A DNA stretch of 64,000 bases from Neonectria sp. B-13 (lineage: Eukaryota; Ascomycota; Sordariomycetes; Hypocreales; Nectriaceae), in contig NOKP01000022.1 in assembly GCA_002682825.1 (NCBI GenBank), positions 310,001 through 374,000 of the forward strand. The letters run 5' to 3'. The translations under genes and the position numbers were made by a program. The notes under the pieces are model-generated. The model was not told the DNA's origin. It worked only from the letters and a program-made list of their open reading frames with translations, and did not search any database. The first letter of the stretch is position 1; each line of letters starts with the position of its first letter. This document shows positions 43,672 through 55,365 of the stretch, in pieces.

Positions 43672-44664
43672 GGTTGCGACGGTGAAGCGGGATCTCAGTG
43701 ATAGTATAGTTTGGCCTGATGTACTCGACGGTGGTTCCTCTTTGACCCAAGTGTAACTCAGTAGTCGAAAGCTTGTCGGTTGTCTTATTGACTGCCTGTT
43801 TGCGAACTCGCGAAAAGACAATGGTTGATGTATCATGCAGTAGCAGCAACTTGGGGACGAGATGTGTGGGGTCGTGGCCGATTGCGCACCATGTTGGAGT
43901 GTTGAGCCAAGCTGGATGAGTCTTGCTCGGGGCACGAACGTTTTGCTAATGGTACGAACAAAATACATAGCCTAGGGCGCTACACTTTCTTGCAAAATAG
44001 TACCGGTTACTATAATGCTGGAAGTCAAGGTAGACATTTGCACTTCACAAAGATCCTCCGGCACCGCAGCTTGTAGCGCAGCTAACTCAAGTGTGGACTT
44101 GTGGAAGACTTTAGTCAACTTGAATAGTGCTACGTTCAACGGAAGATACATCTGAAAGATCTGGAACATCAGGCAGACACTTGTTTTATCCCGTACTGCC
44201 CATGTAATTAGCAAATTTAATACTCATTGAACCCTTTTCCGCCTCCCGTCGTCTTGCAACAACCATCGCCGCTACCAGCCGCCAGCCCAGAATGCGATGT
44301 GAACGACCACAAGCCAATCGCAGTGACCTTCCCGAAACTCAGCCTCCAGCTGACCATCCTGCAGCTTCCGAGCTTTCAATTGGCATTTACTAATGCACGG
44401 CAGTTGGGTGGAATCGCAACTACCTCTCCACCATCTGCCGCCAAAAGCCGAACTCGGAATGACATCACCGCCGGCGCGGGTTCAACCATCGAATCGCAAC
44501 GCGCTGGACCGCCCATTCTGCCGAACAAGGCCGTCTCCAAGCCCGAGGCAATGCTGGGAGCTTTATCGGACGGCATGATTTCGGATCACACCTGCAGCTC
44601 TGAAGCGTCGATAGTGATTGACGTCGACGCCTCGTTTAAGAGTCATCGGCGGATATCGTATCTT
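43672..44664. other. Divergent promoter region of two metabolic genes
   Basis: About 1.0 kb between the D-2-hydroxyacid dehydrogenase and the 2-oxoadipate decarboxylase. It contains a truncated MITE end and a CTTATC/GATAAG inverted pair just to its right. Open frames here (for example a Pro/Ser-rich one from 44227) have no recognisable domain. Confidence 0.5.
43925..43977. mobile_element. MITE-like element, copy 2 (truncated, one end only)
   Basis: About 53 bp matching the left end of the copy at 61288: GGGGCACGAACG, TTTTGCTAATGGTACGAACA, AAATACATAGCC. It then diverges abruptly. It lies 5' of the minus-strand D-2-hydroxyacid dehydrogenase; an ORF extension upstream of that gene is only the translation of this repeat. 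Confidence 0.65.
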
Positions 44665-44685
44665 CTTATCTCGACTGTAGATAAG
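44665..44685. promoter_or_regulatory. Inverted pair of GATAAG sites
   Basis: CTTATCT at 44665-44671 and AGATAAG at 44679-44685 form a 7-bp inverted repeat with a 7-base spacer. Each arm is a full AreA/NIT2-type GATAAG site. It lies ~100 bases before the start of the 2-oxoadipate decarboxylase gene and ~1 kb from the divergent dehydrogenase. Binding is inferred from the consensus. Confidence 0.5.
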
Positions 44686-44783
44686 CCTGTCTGGTGTCAG
44701 CTCTTCGGGTGGCTTATAACCAGGACGATCCCAGGCCACAAGATACCGAGCATACCGTATTGCTATTGCAGATTATATTCACA

Positions 44784-46226
44784 ATGGCTCCAAGTGCAAT
44801 TGATCAGTCCCCTTCCGAGTCATCATGGGTCGACCGGGACGACCTCCGAACGTTGTTTACACTGGCCATGTCGGCCATGTACAAGGCTGAGGTTCCTCTC
44901 TACGGCGACTTAGTCCGTATTGTCGGAGATATCAACCAGTCGACACTCGGCAGTGCCCTCGACCCAAAGGTCCTGGCCATGCGCTACGGAGATGTCGCAT
45001 CCTCAAGACTTGACATCGAACGACACGGCGCGATACGATTGGGAACTCCTCACGAGCTCCGCACCGTCCGCCGGATATTCGCCCTGATCGGACTTTATCC
45101 CGTGGGATACTACGATCTTTCACCCGCTGGACTGCCTATGCATGCGACCTGCTTCCGGCCCAAGACCGAGATATCGCTTCACAAGAACCCCTTCCGCGTG
45201 TTCACCTCGGTGCTCCGGCCCGAACTCATCAAGGATCCCCGCGCCAGAGATTTGGCGTTGGAGTTGCTATCAAAACGGAACATCTTCAGCGACGAGCTCA
45301 TCGACCTTCTCAGTCTCGGCGATGCGCAGAATGGGAGACTAAGACCCGACCAAGGCCGTCGGTTTGTGACGGAGGCGATGAAGACGTTCAGTTGGCATGG
45401 AACTGCAGCGGCCTCACACGAGGATTACCAATGCTTGAAGGACGAGCATCCAATCCTCGCAGACATCGCCTGCTTCCGAAGCTCCCACATCAATCACCTA
45501 ACCCCACGCACACTCTGCATCACATCCGCGCAAGATCTCATGAAGAAGGAGGGGCTTAAGGTGAAGGACAGAATCGAAGGCCCGCCGCCTAGGTCGTGTC
45601 CCATCCTCCTACGACAAACGAGCTTCCTGGCCATCGAAGAGCCCATCAAGTTTCTCGGCACGAGCGATCCATCTTTCGAGTCCCTGGTACAAGGCTCGCA
45701 CCGCGCGCGGTTCGGCGAAATCGAGGAGAGAGGAGCGGCAGTCACTCCGGCGGGGCGGCGTTTGTACGACGAGCTTCTCAACGAGGCGACAGCATCATCG
45801 TCCGAAGAACCCAGTCCGGAAGAGTTCGACAAGCTGGTCGAAACAGTGTTCAAGAAATACCCCGACGATTGGAGTGAACTGAGAAGACGCGATCTCATTT
45901 ACTGCACCTTTGAGGCAACCAGCGAGGGAATGGGTGCAACGCTCTCGGATCATCGCTACCATCTTGACGAGCTTCTTGAACAAGGTCTTGTCGACGCATT
46001 CCCGATGACCTATGAGGATTTTCTCCCTCTCTCCGCTGCTGGAATCTTCCAGTCGAACTTGGGTTCCAAGTCACCAGCCCGAGAGACGGAAGCATCTCCG
46101 GACTTTGAGGGAATGGAAGATGTCCTGGGAGCAAGTCTTGGCGATGCCGATGAGATTTACCGTGCAGCGCAGGCTGACAGTCTGGCGAAGTGTGCTTCCA
46201 AACTTGGGATTGAGGTTTACGTTTAA
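44784..46226 (+). CDS. 2-oxoadipate dioxygenase/decarboxylase (DUF1338 family)
   Basis: Single exon, 480 aa, ATG in ACAATGG context. It belongs to the DUF1338/YdcJ-HglS family, non-haem Fe(II) enzymes of the VOC fold that convert 2-oxoadipate to D-2-hydroxyglutarate with O2 and loss of CO2. Family landmarks are GLPMHATCFRP with H120, KNPFRVFTSVLRPELI, FSWHGTA, HINHLTPRT with H235/H238, EGPPPRSCPILLRQTSF and RARFGEIEERGAAVT with E312. These supply the expected His/His/Glu iron ligands. Length is normal. No targeting signal. The neighbouring FAD oxidase and D-2-hydroxyacid dehydrogenase suggest an amino-acid degradation unit. Paired GATAAG sites upstream suggest nitrogen-regulated expression. 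Functional transfer from bacterial HglS is an inference. Confidence 0.9.
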   Translation: MAPSAIDQSPSESSWVDRDDLRTLFTLAMSAMYKAEVPLYGDLVRIVGDINQSTLGSALDPKVLAMRYGDVASSRLDIERHGAIRLGTPHELRTVRRIFALIGLYPVGYYDLSPAGLPMHATCFRPKTEISLHKNPFRVFTSVLRPELIKDPRARDLALELLSKRNIFSDELIDLLSLGDAQNGRLRPDQGRRFVTEAMKTFSWHGTAAASHEDYQCLKDEHPILADIACFRSSHINHLTPRTLCITSAQDLMKKEGLKVKDRIEGPPPRSCPILLRQTSFLAIEEPIKFLGTSDPSFESLVQGSHRARFGEIEERGAAVTPAGRRLYDELLNEATASSSEEPSPEEFDKLVETVFKKYPDDWSELRRRDLIYCTFEATSEGMGATLSDHRYHLDELLEQGLVDAFPMTYEDFLPLSAAGIFQSNLGSKSPARETEASPDFEGMEDVLGASLGDADEIYRAAQADSLAKCASKLGIEVYV

Positions 46227-49200
46227 TTTGTATCGCACTGGGCAGGATAAGAAATGATTAATGAAGGTTGCGCGGGAAATACATGGTCGGAGGTATCGGG
46301 TAGCTAGAATTGTACGAGGACACATTAGGTCTACATGGGAGCATCTAATTCAGGTCGGCGTAAGAGAACGACCTTGTTCTCCTTCTAGTATGGTTATCCT
46401 TTTTCTTCTTCCCTTTGATTGACAAGTAGACGATTGTGCGTTATTGAAGTCGACGGTCTGTGGCAGATAGCTCGGCGTGATAATGGATCAATCCAAGTCT
46501 CACTGCCAACCAAGCTCGCCGTTTGAAGCCTGCGACTTATCGGCGACGTTAAGTAGTCCTCAATGCCGGTGTGTTCTGGTGGCAGCCGGGCAGGTGGCCT
46601 GATGGTGAATTTATGACAAAGTCCACCAGCGGCACAGCATCGAGACTCCATCGTCGGTGGAGTAGTGTGCCAAAAGAACGTGGCATCTGGGATCAAGGTC
46701 CGGTCAAAGCGTCACCACAGCGGTCAGCTTCTTTGTGGAAATACTGTGGCTACCTATACGAAAAGAACGCGTGCGGGATGTTATGTTTCTCCTCTTCCCT
46801 AGCCTCTTCCATGCTCTTAAAGAACATATATGGAACTCCACCACAACGGCCACGCGATGCCCGGCGCATCAGCTCGACGGTACACTAGTTTCTCCGCTGC
46901 GTATGCGAGCTTGACGATCTGTATTGAGCTGGGATGAGATTTAGGCCTTGAACATAGTTAGGTAGTTGCTATACGTAAGAAATCCTTGCTGAAATACTTG
47001 GGCTGGCTGTTGAGTATTGACGGCCGGGACTGCTGGGAGACAAACACCTCCCTTGCTTCTGGGTCGTTCACGTGCTCAGCGGATGCAAATACTGGCAATG
47101 AAACCCATCAGCCTCCTCGACTAGCTACATATTTTGTATTATCGGTGTGGCTTGTGAATGGATCCAGAGCCTCGACATTGAGTCTCAATTGTACGTGGTT
47201 CTTCTCCCTTGGTACATGATCATTGCGCCTCAAATAAGGGAGTCCTTGTCATGACAGAAGGTACGAATATAAAATTTGGATTTGGCAAGTGTACGTAGGG
47301 ATTTGCACCATACGCTGTTCGGGTTTGTCCGTAGCAATAAGAAATGAAGGGTGCGCCAAATACTACCTCGGGATGCAGCTTTCTAAATGGAGTCGCGCTT
47401 GGCAATGAAAAAAGAAAGCAAGGCAGTCAAAGTGTCTGCATATAAAGGACCGAAATATGAACAAAATCGAGCTAGTGATTCTCGATCTTACGACTTTCCC
47501 GATTTTGATGACCGACTTTGGCCTAGAGCGTGACCCTGAAACATGGGTACGCTGAAGCCTTCCCATCGCCACTGGCATGGGGTTTGGTTTGAGGAGGGAA
47601 AGCAATGTGAAGCTTTAGAGCAAGTTTTGAACTTGGCAAAGGCATTCAAATGCGAGGCACGTTCCTGAGAAATACCCCGGACCCGGCCAAGACCCTGGCT
47701 AACGACCGATCAGTGGAATGACTTGGAATAGGAGTCTTGGGAAATGAAGTACGCGTTGATAACGACAGCAATAAGGCATTGCAGAGCTATTGACCTGGAA
47801 GACCCATGTTTTTCAATAACTCCTATCAAGGCATTCCCCGACACGAGAAACCACTCGGCGTAGGCAGAGCAGGGTCAACCCCGCTACGTACTCCGTAGAT
47901 AGTTCGAAGACCCCTTATTTGCCGTGTCACGTATTGCCCGTTCACTAGACAACCTTCGGCCGAGGGTCGGGCCGCGCATCTTACTATAGCATGCTATGTG
48001 AGATGAGTTAGAAATGGGGAATGAGGATGGGACAGTGGCCGCAGTGACTACTCGAGCAGCTCTGACGTCGTGAAAATCCATGGATATTATCGAGTCAGAT
48101 CTGTCGGCTTTGAATGGATCCGATTCCCTCTTTGTAAAAGTTGAACCCCACTGGGACGCCGGACGCATGAGATGGCTCGTCGAAGGGAGGCCAAAGCGGT
48201 TCATTCAACACGAACAGACTACCTGTTACGTCGTACACTATCGGTACACAAGCGTAATGGAGCACAGCTATAGTGGCCTTCCAAGTGGGCTTTGCGATCC
48301 GCTCACAACCGGCAGTTTGCCTGACTCGCCCGAGTGGATGGTACGGAGCCCTGTGAAGTGGACAGTGCTTCGGTTGGCGATTCCGGCTCCCCTGTAGCGA
48401 TTCGTGCACCACTTCGGGTTCGTCGAGGGTATAGACAGAGGATGCCGTGGCCCGCTATCAACCGCCGGCGTCAGTTTGTCGACGAGACAATCCTCCGAGA
48501 AAGGCATCCCAAGGGCTTCAAGTCAGGCATGAGGGGCGCTACTCTGTGCTTGACAGTTTCAGCCGTCGCCTGTAGAGTGCTGATCCAATCTCGGGATAAG
48601 ACGCTAGATCCGAAGCCGGGGAAACCTAGAGTCAGATCAAGTTATCGCATCGCTTTCTGTCGGGTGTCGGGGAAACGTGCGCTATGGCCTGAATCAAACA
48701 CCAGTGGCAGGAACAGCGTTTTGACCTGGTGGAGGAGGCCAAAAACCAATCCGTAGCAGCGGTAATATGGAAGAGCATGTGCCGCATAAGCGCATCGTTA
48801 ATGCCCGTTCTGCTGGGATGGCAGAATCGTTTGAAGAAGACAATTAAGTGCCGCAGGGAGTCCTGCATGCCATGCGGTGGACCTTGCGGCCTCCCACACC
48901 CACGACATGTCACTGGGTTACACTAATATCTTCGGAGTAATTCCCTCGAGTGAGCGAAGGGTCCGAGGTTCCCATGAACAGGGGATAACTCGCCTCAAGG
49001 AGTGTCAGGCTAGGACATTCTAGCTGCAGACCAAGGTTAGGGAGCCCCTGTCTATCCAAATTAGGTCTGGTTCTGGAGACTTGACAACGACGATGGAGGC
49101 ACTAAACAAGCCACGGCTCTTGGGCCCTCCGACGTTTCCCCGTTCAGGCCAGTTACGTCGAGTCAGAATACGCGTCTTTCAGGTACCAGCGGCGAGCTGA

Positions 49201-50946
49201 GAGGGGGCGCCATGGTGAAGGGGAATTTTCTGCTGTGCGTTGCATCGGCGTGAAAATCACCCCGTAGTCAACTGTCTCTCGGCTCAGGCCCCGAGGTAGT
49301 GGACAAGGTGGAGAGGAGAGTCCCTTGCTGTCGCGTGGAAGCTATCCCAACAAGGTGAGTGATGAGCGAGGATCGTCGATCAAAGGAGGAGCTCGGAGGG
49401 AGGGCAGATCGGAGTGAGAAGTACGGATATCCGCATCCATCCAAGTAGCATCGTATTGCAAAACACTGGGATTCATCCTGTTTGCGGCATCCAAGTCCAC
49501 GTCTACGCCACAGTGACGGTTCACAGCGCAAACCTTTTCCGGCCCTGTTTCAGAGTGCTGCCAACGTGCTCCGGATCCCTCTACGCCGAGCGCCGCTGTT
49601 CTTTTTCCGGCTCGTCGAAGTTTCTACTGCAAGCGCCATTTTATTTATTTTTCTTCTCGATGATGCCGCCAGCCGATGGTGGCACAAAAAAAGGAGAAGC
49701 TAAGGCGCTCGTGCAACATGTCACCCAGCGTGCGGGCCGTGGCCGTGGCGCGGAACTTCCGCCCTCGACGGCGTCGTGCCGCTAGGAGTAAAACGGTAAA
49801 AACCCCAGTCCGCTGTTCTGTTAGCTCGTTCATTCAGAAGGCAAAACCTGTCTTTTCGGCGCCAGCGTGCTGTGTGGCGAGGATGCATAAGCTTTGGGGA
49901 GGTGGCCGAGGGAAAAAGCACGACAACCTGCGCAACACCACCGACGAACGAGGCCAAAACACTTCCAGGCGTGGCTGCGAAGCCCAATCATGATCCCTAC
50001 CGGGGTAGCAGGGGATGACCACCCGTCTGGATGGCGAACGGTGGGAGACCGATAACCTGCAGGCAGCATACGTAGTACTATGTGGCTAATCTGCGTCGAC
50101 AACCGAGGGCGCCTCTGTCCGGCACATGGCACCGGGGATTGAAGAAGAAATACCGTGATGTGGATAGTGTCTGGCTTCGTGTCACGCAACTAGTCAGCCA
50201 CGAGAACGGGCGCAGGGGGGAGAACGACATGTGGCCGCCGAGGTTGGATGATAACGAGCAACGAGTAAGACACCGGTGGAGGCAGAGCACAAATCTATTG
50301 TTACCATTGCTAGAGCTTCAGAGTCTTCCTCAACCCCGGACATATAAAAAGAAAGCAAAACAGGCACTGCAGAATAAGCTGAAACGGTTCCCGAATGCAG
50401 TCAGGGCGACGGTGCAGTATGAGCTGACAGATGCATCACCATCAGTTGTGGCCAGTCAACAGAAGCCTCACCTCACCTGCTTCGTACCTGCGCTACCCGT
50501 TGTATCCCACCACCCCAGCCGTAGGTTTCACGCCGTCTTCTCATTTCCGGCTCGAGAGAGCTTCTACGAATACAGACAACCCCAACCTATTGGCAGCCCA
50601 CTTGCCGTGCCCCGACCAGGCCAACACTCCTACCTCCTCTCAAACAAGTTCCTTGGGATGCGTCTCCACCTGGCTGGCGTCGCTAGTGAGATCAGTTCCC
50701 CGGCTGGGTGGTGTGAGTGGATGTTCCCGCTGTAACAGACCCGGACTATGGAACAGGCTGATCCTTCGCTGGGAGCTGGCTCTTGTTCGAGATGGAGGGG
50801 TGGAACGTATCCAGAGTATTAAGGCGTTGAACGGCCCGTTTTCTCACGGTGCCTGAAGGACCCTGGGGTTTGTGTTTGGCTGCTTCTTTGATGACGAACG
50901 TTTGCCTTGGATCCGGATCCCGGATTGTTAAGTTCCAACGCCGACC
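46227..50946. other. 4.7-kb gene desert
   Basis: No supported gene in 4.7 kb. ORFs up to 217 codons (50082-50735) occur but show no domain, no conserved-looking splice sites and equal openness on the other strand. Base composition is moderate. I recognise no transposase, reverse transcriptase or tRNA. The right end includes a GC-rich region at 49.5-50.3 kb and should contain the promoter of the Pth11-like gene. It could hold non-coding RNA or fully decayed repeats. Confidence 0.5.
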
Positions 50947-52264
50947 ATGTCTGATCCCAAAGTCACAAAGGCCATCGCGGATGGCCGGGTTCCCGACGGC
51001 GTCACGGCCGAGTTCCTCAACGAAACCAAGGACGCACCGGCCATTGCCGGTATCATCTTCGTGGCGATCCTGACGAGTATCATCGTCCTCGGCAGGCTGA
51101 GCTCACGAGCCTTTCTGATACGACGATTTGGAATCGACGATACGTTGACGTTGCTGTCCTGGGTACGACTTCATATCCCCGGAGACGGTCACGGCCGCCT
51201 TGTGGGAAGCCGTTGGAACTGAGAGCTATCACTAACTATCACCGTTAGATCTCCTTTGTTCCCTTCGTCGGCTTGAGCATCTGGCTCATCAAGCTGGGAT
51301 CTGGCCGCCACTACGACTACATCCAGTATGTCCTGGATATGGACACGGTCAAGCTGACCGAGGTGCTCGACTTCTCCTCGCACATCATCTACACGACGGC
51401 ACTCCTCTTCTGCCGCATCTCGGGCCTGGCGCTGTACTACCGCCTCTGCAAGCTGCACCACGGTCTGCTGATGGCCATCCGCGTCGTCTTCGGCATCCTC
51501 ATCGCTGGCTTCCTGCCGCAGCTGTTCCTGCTCATCTTCCACTGCAACCCCGTTACCGCGCTGTGGCCGTACGACTGGCAGCCCGGTGCCGAGAACTACA
51601 CCTGCCTGCAGTGGGGCCTCGTCTACAGCGTCAACTCCTCCGTGTCGCTTATCTGCGACCTGTTGCTGTTCGGCATCCCGATTGTTATGCTCCGCGTGCT
51701 GGAGATGCCGCGCAGACGGAAGATCCAACTCGGCTGTATCCTGCTTCCCGGTGTCTCGTAAGTCTTTCTTCCCCCCGCAGCCCAAGCACTGGCCATGGAG
51801 GCTGACAGTTCACATCTAGGGTCATTGCCATATCCGTCGCTCGCCTGGCCCTTGTCATCGAGGGGCAGTGGCAGCCTGATCAGTCTTGGTCGTACAACCC
51901 GATGCTCGGCGTCGAAGTATCGGAAATCGGCGCCACCCTGATCGCCCTGTCAGTGCCGGGCGTAAAGCCGCTGTTCGACAAGTTCATCATGCGGAAGGAC
52001 GCAAGCATCGGCAGCACCGGCGACACGAGATACGGAAAGGGAGGCAGCACTGCCCGCGGGACGGCGCTGCGTTCGCTCGCCCTCCGACCGGAGCACAGCG
52101 TGCTGGGAAGCCGGGACGCCTCGGCCGAGGGCGGCGCCAACTTCCGGAGCGTGAACCAGTCCAATGACAACCAGAGCGAGAACAGCGCCGAGGGGATCCT
52201 GGTGCAAGTGGACTTCCGGCTGAAGGAAGACAACACCAGGGACCACCAGCATCATCATGGGTGA
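50947..52264 (+). CDS. Pth11-like seven-transmembrane protein (fungal rhodopsin domain)
   Basis: Three exons: 50947-51162, 51249-51757 and 51820-52264, giving 389 aa. The introns are GTACGA...CTAACTATC...TTAG and GTAAGT...CTGAC...CTAG. Seven hydrophobic segments are visible: ~33-52, 70-90, 120-143, 152-175, ~202-222, 236-257 and 275-295. Family hallmarks are RRFGIDDTLTLLSW after TM1, the HCNPVTALWPYDWQP loop with CLQW, and PRRRKIQLGCILLPG before TM6. There is no N-terminal CFEM domain. The cytoplasmic C-terminal tail is ~95 residues long, Ser/Gly/Asn-rich, ending in HHH. Pth11-like proteins are non-canonical fungal GPCRs, in plant pathogens involved in surface sensing. Ligand unknown. Confidence 0.88.
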
Positions 52265-53490
52265 GGATGGAAGACGAAGTTTTCAACCCCCAGTAATAAT
52301 GTGTACGATTCATGACCGATTGGGAATTGCGGCCGGGGAATAGATGGCCGTCGGGTTTTTCTTAGTTTAGCGAATCAATCTAGAATAGACATTTTCCGTG
52401 ATGGCATCTGACGGACCCTGGTGGCATGCTGCCAAGTGACTCGTTGAGGGATGGCGTCCCTGGCCTGTCATTATCGGCTTTTGGGCTTGTACCCTGCTGA
52501 TGTAGTGCCATTGTTCGTATGCCCATGAACTGGCATCCGAGCGATCCATGTTTGTGGGATTTCGCATAATGGCGTTCAAGGTGCTCCCATGGAAGAAGAA
52601 TGGACGTGGGTCCTCTCAGATTAATTACCCCAGATTGCCAGCCAGACATGGAAATGTTCATGCGAACGCAATGTAGGGCACGTACGACAGACACTACAGA
52701 GGGAGCTCCTCTCTAGCCGGGCCGAATCGCAAAGGGACAACTAAAAACCCACTCTTAATAAAAAGTCCTCCATATTCGTCGGGGAGAGCCCGCAAGCCTA
52801 GCTGTTGCAGGACAGTGATGACCGCTGTCCATCCCAGGATCCCTGGGAAAGTCAACTGCCCTGTAGACCAGCGCGGGCCAATTGCGCTGCGAGGACGTCT
52901 CCAGGATCTTCTCTGGGCACTTCCAGGGTTGCCTTCTGGGTCCAATCTCCACCTGGTTCGAAATGGTCTCATCCCGCAGCTCCCGTTCAAGGCTTAGCGA
53001 AACGGAGCCGGAGGGAACGGCGTCGGGAGCAAGACCCAGCGAGAGGTCCGCGCTGTTGCCGATAGCCTGAAGCTGAAGCTGCACCCTCGAATACTGTCGG
53101 CGAAGCAATGCTGTCAGTCGTGTTGCTCCGGCGCTCCCTCCCTAGACTCCTCTAGCTCTTCTTCAGCCGTGCCGTACCCGTTCGTCACACCCTTGTCGTT
53201 CGAAGGACTTGTCCCGTAATGGACTGTATTCGTAGGCCTGGCCAATGCCATTCGCAGTCGCCTCGCGGCAAGTCCACCTCGTTCCCACCGGCGGACCGCG
53301 GGACATGGGTGCCGAGTTGCTTTTGAAGCCGCCGTCGCCCGCCGAAGTGGCGTAGACTGGATCCGGTACGCCCTTCTGTCCTAGGGAACATTTCACTCTT
53401 TTGTATATCGTATCAACGGCTTGTCAGCCTCGTCACTCGTTTCAACTTCCCTCCTTCGTTCCCTCCCTCTTCGCGTGTCAGTCATCCATC
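52265..53490. other. Intergenic, Pth11-like gene to amidase
   Basis: About 1.2 kb without a supported gene; a 117-codon minus-strand ORF (52755-53108) shows no domain. The amidase leader (53400-53490) is pyrimidine-rich. Confidence 0.5.
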
Positions 53491-55365
53491 ATGTTCGCCC
53501 GTTTGTCTGTGGCCGCCCTCGTCGTGGGCTCGGCCCTGGCGACGAAGCGTAGCGTCCCCTACACGCCTACGAACCTCATCCCCCTCCAGGAGAATGCCGG
53601 CTCCGATGATCTTTTCCCCATGGCCGATTGCTTCGGCTTCGACCTTCATGAGGCGACCATCACTGAGATGCAGGAGGCGATGCGCCTCGGCCATCTCACC
53701 TCGACTCAGCTCGTGACCTGCTACCTGATGCGAACCTACCAGACCCAGGAATACATCGAGTAAGAGGCCCAAATATCTGGATTTCAAGGACATCTTAGCT
53801 AATCCATGTCAACAGCTCTGTCCTGCAGGTCAACCCCGACGTCTTTGCCATCGCCGCAGAGCGAGACGCCGAGCGATGCAAGGGCAAGGTCCGCGGTCCT
53901 CTCCACGGCATCCCCTTCACCGTCAAGGACAACATCGGCACCAAGGACAACATGGAGACCACGGCCGGCAGCTGGGCGCTTCTCGGTAATATTGTGCCCC
54001 GCGATGCCCACGTCGTCAAGCAGCTCCGCGAGGCCGGCGCCGTCCTCTTCGGCAAGGCCGCTCTCAGCGAGTGGGCCGACATGCGCACCAACTGGTACTC
54101 GGAGGGCTACTCGGCTCGCGGTGGCCAGGTTCGCAGCGCCTACAACCTGACTGTCAACCCCGGTGGCAGCAGCTCCGGCAGCGGTGTCGGCGTCGGTGCC
54201 AACGCCATTGCCTTCTCCCTCGGCACTGAGACGGACGGAAGTGGTGAGTTAAACGGCCCTCGATGATATCACCCTGATATCATGGCCTCCAATGTGGCGT
54301 TTACCTTGACACTAACGGCCGCTAATAGTCATCAACCCTGCTATGCGAAATGCCATCGTTGGCATCAAGCCCACTGTTGGCCTGACCTCCCGTGCCGGTG
54401 TCATCCCCGAGAGTGAGCACCAGGACAGCGTTGGCGCCTTCGCCCGAACTGTCAAGGATGCCACCTTGGTTCTCGACGCCATCTACGGCGTCGACACCCG
54501 CGACAACTACACCCTCGCCCAGGAGGGCAAGACCCCCAAGGGCGGATACGCCCAGTACCTCACTGACAAGAAAGCCTTGAAGGGCGCTACCTTTGGCATC
54601 CCCTGGAACAGCTTCTGGGTCTACGCCGACGACGACCAGCTGAGCCAGCTTTTTGAGCTCCTCGACCTCATCGAGTCTGCCGGCGCCACCATCATCAACG
54701 GCACCGAGATCACCGACTACGAGACCCTCGTCAGCCCCGACGGCTGGAACTGGGACTACGGCGCCACCCGCGGCTTCGCCAACGAGTCCGAGTACACCTA
54801 CATCAAAGTCGACTTCTACAACAACATCAAGACGTACCTGTCCGAGGTTTCCAACACCGAGGTCCGCGATCTCGAGGCTATTGTTCAGTTCAACAAGGAC
54901 AACGACGGCAGCGAAGGCGGTTACCCCTACGAGGACGGCAAGGGCCACCCTGCCTTCACCACCGGTCAGGACGGCTTCCTCGCCTCGCTCGAGACTAAGG
55001 GTGTCCAGGACGAGACCTACTTCCAGGCCCTCAACTTCTGCCAGACCTCGTGCCGTAATGGCATCAACGACGCTCTCACCCACAAGGGCAAGAAGCTCTC
55101 CGGCCTCCTCGTCCCTCCTCAGGTCGCCCAGGCTCCTCAAATCGCCGCTCAGGCCGGTTACCCCATGATCACCGTCCCCGCCGGCATCCACGCCGAGTCC
55201 GGTATGCCTTTCGGCCTCGCCATTATGCAGACTGCCTTCGCCGAGGCCGAGCTTGTCAAGTGGGCCAGCGCCATCGAGGACCTCCAGCAGACCTCCGACA
55301 CCCCCTACAAGCGCCAGCTCCCCAAGTGGAAGGGTTACCTCGAGCGAAACATCCCCGTCATCTAG
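53491..55365 (+). CDS. Secreted amidase (amidase-signature family)
   Basis: Three exons: 53491-53759, 53816-54243 and 54329-55365, giving 577 aa. A signal peptide covers residues ~1-17 (MFARLSVAALVVGSALA). The amidase-signature triad is visible: Lys in FTVKDNIGT, the cis-Ser in the Gly/Ser-rich PGGSSSGSGVG, and the nucleophilic Ser in GTETDGSVINPA. The ETDGS..NPA form is typical of secreted fungal or peptide-amidase-like enzymes, not of GatA. It hydrolyses amide bonds, with probable roles in nitrogen scavenging or detoxification. Exon-intron joins split codons and restore the family sequence exactly. The antisense strand is open for 289 codons because of codon bias; that frame is not a gene. 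Confidence 0.92.

Noticed and set aside
43672..43968. N-terminal extension of the D-2-hydroxyacid dehydrogenase
   Set aside because: The extra codons are translation of a MITE end and leader; the family N-terminus starts at the ATG at 43671.
50082..50735. 217-codon plus-strand ORF upstream of the Pth11-like gene
   Set aside because: No domain, amino-acid composition of random GC-rich DNA.
54322..55191. 289-codon open frame on the minus strand
   Set aside because: Exactly antisense to the well-supported amidase exon 3; codon bias (C/G third positions) keeps it open. Repetitive Val/Gly/Leu composition and no domain.
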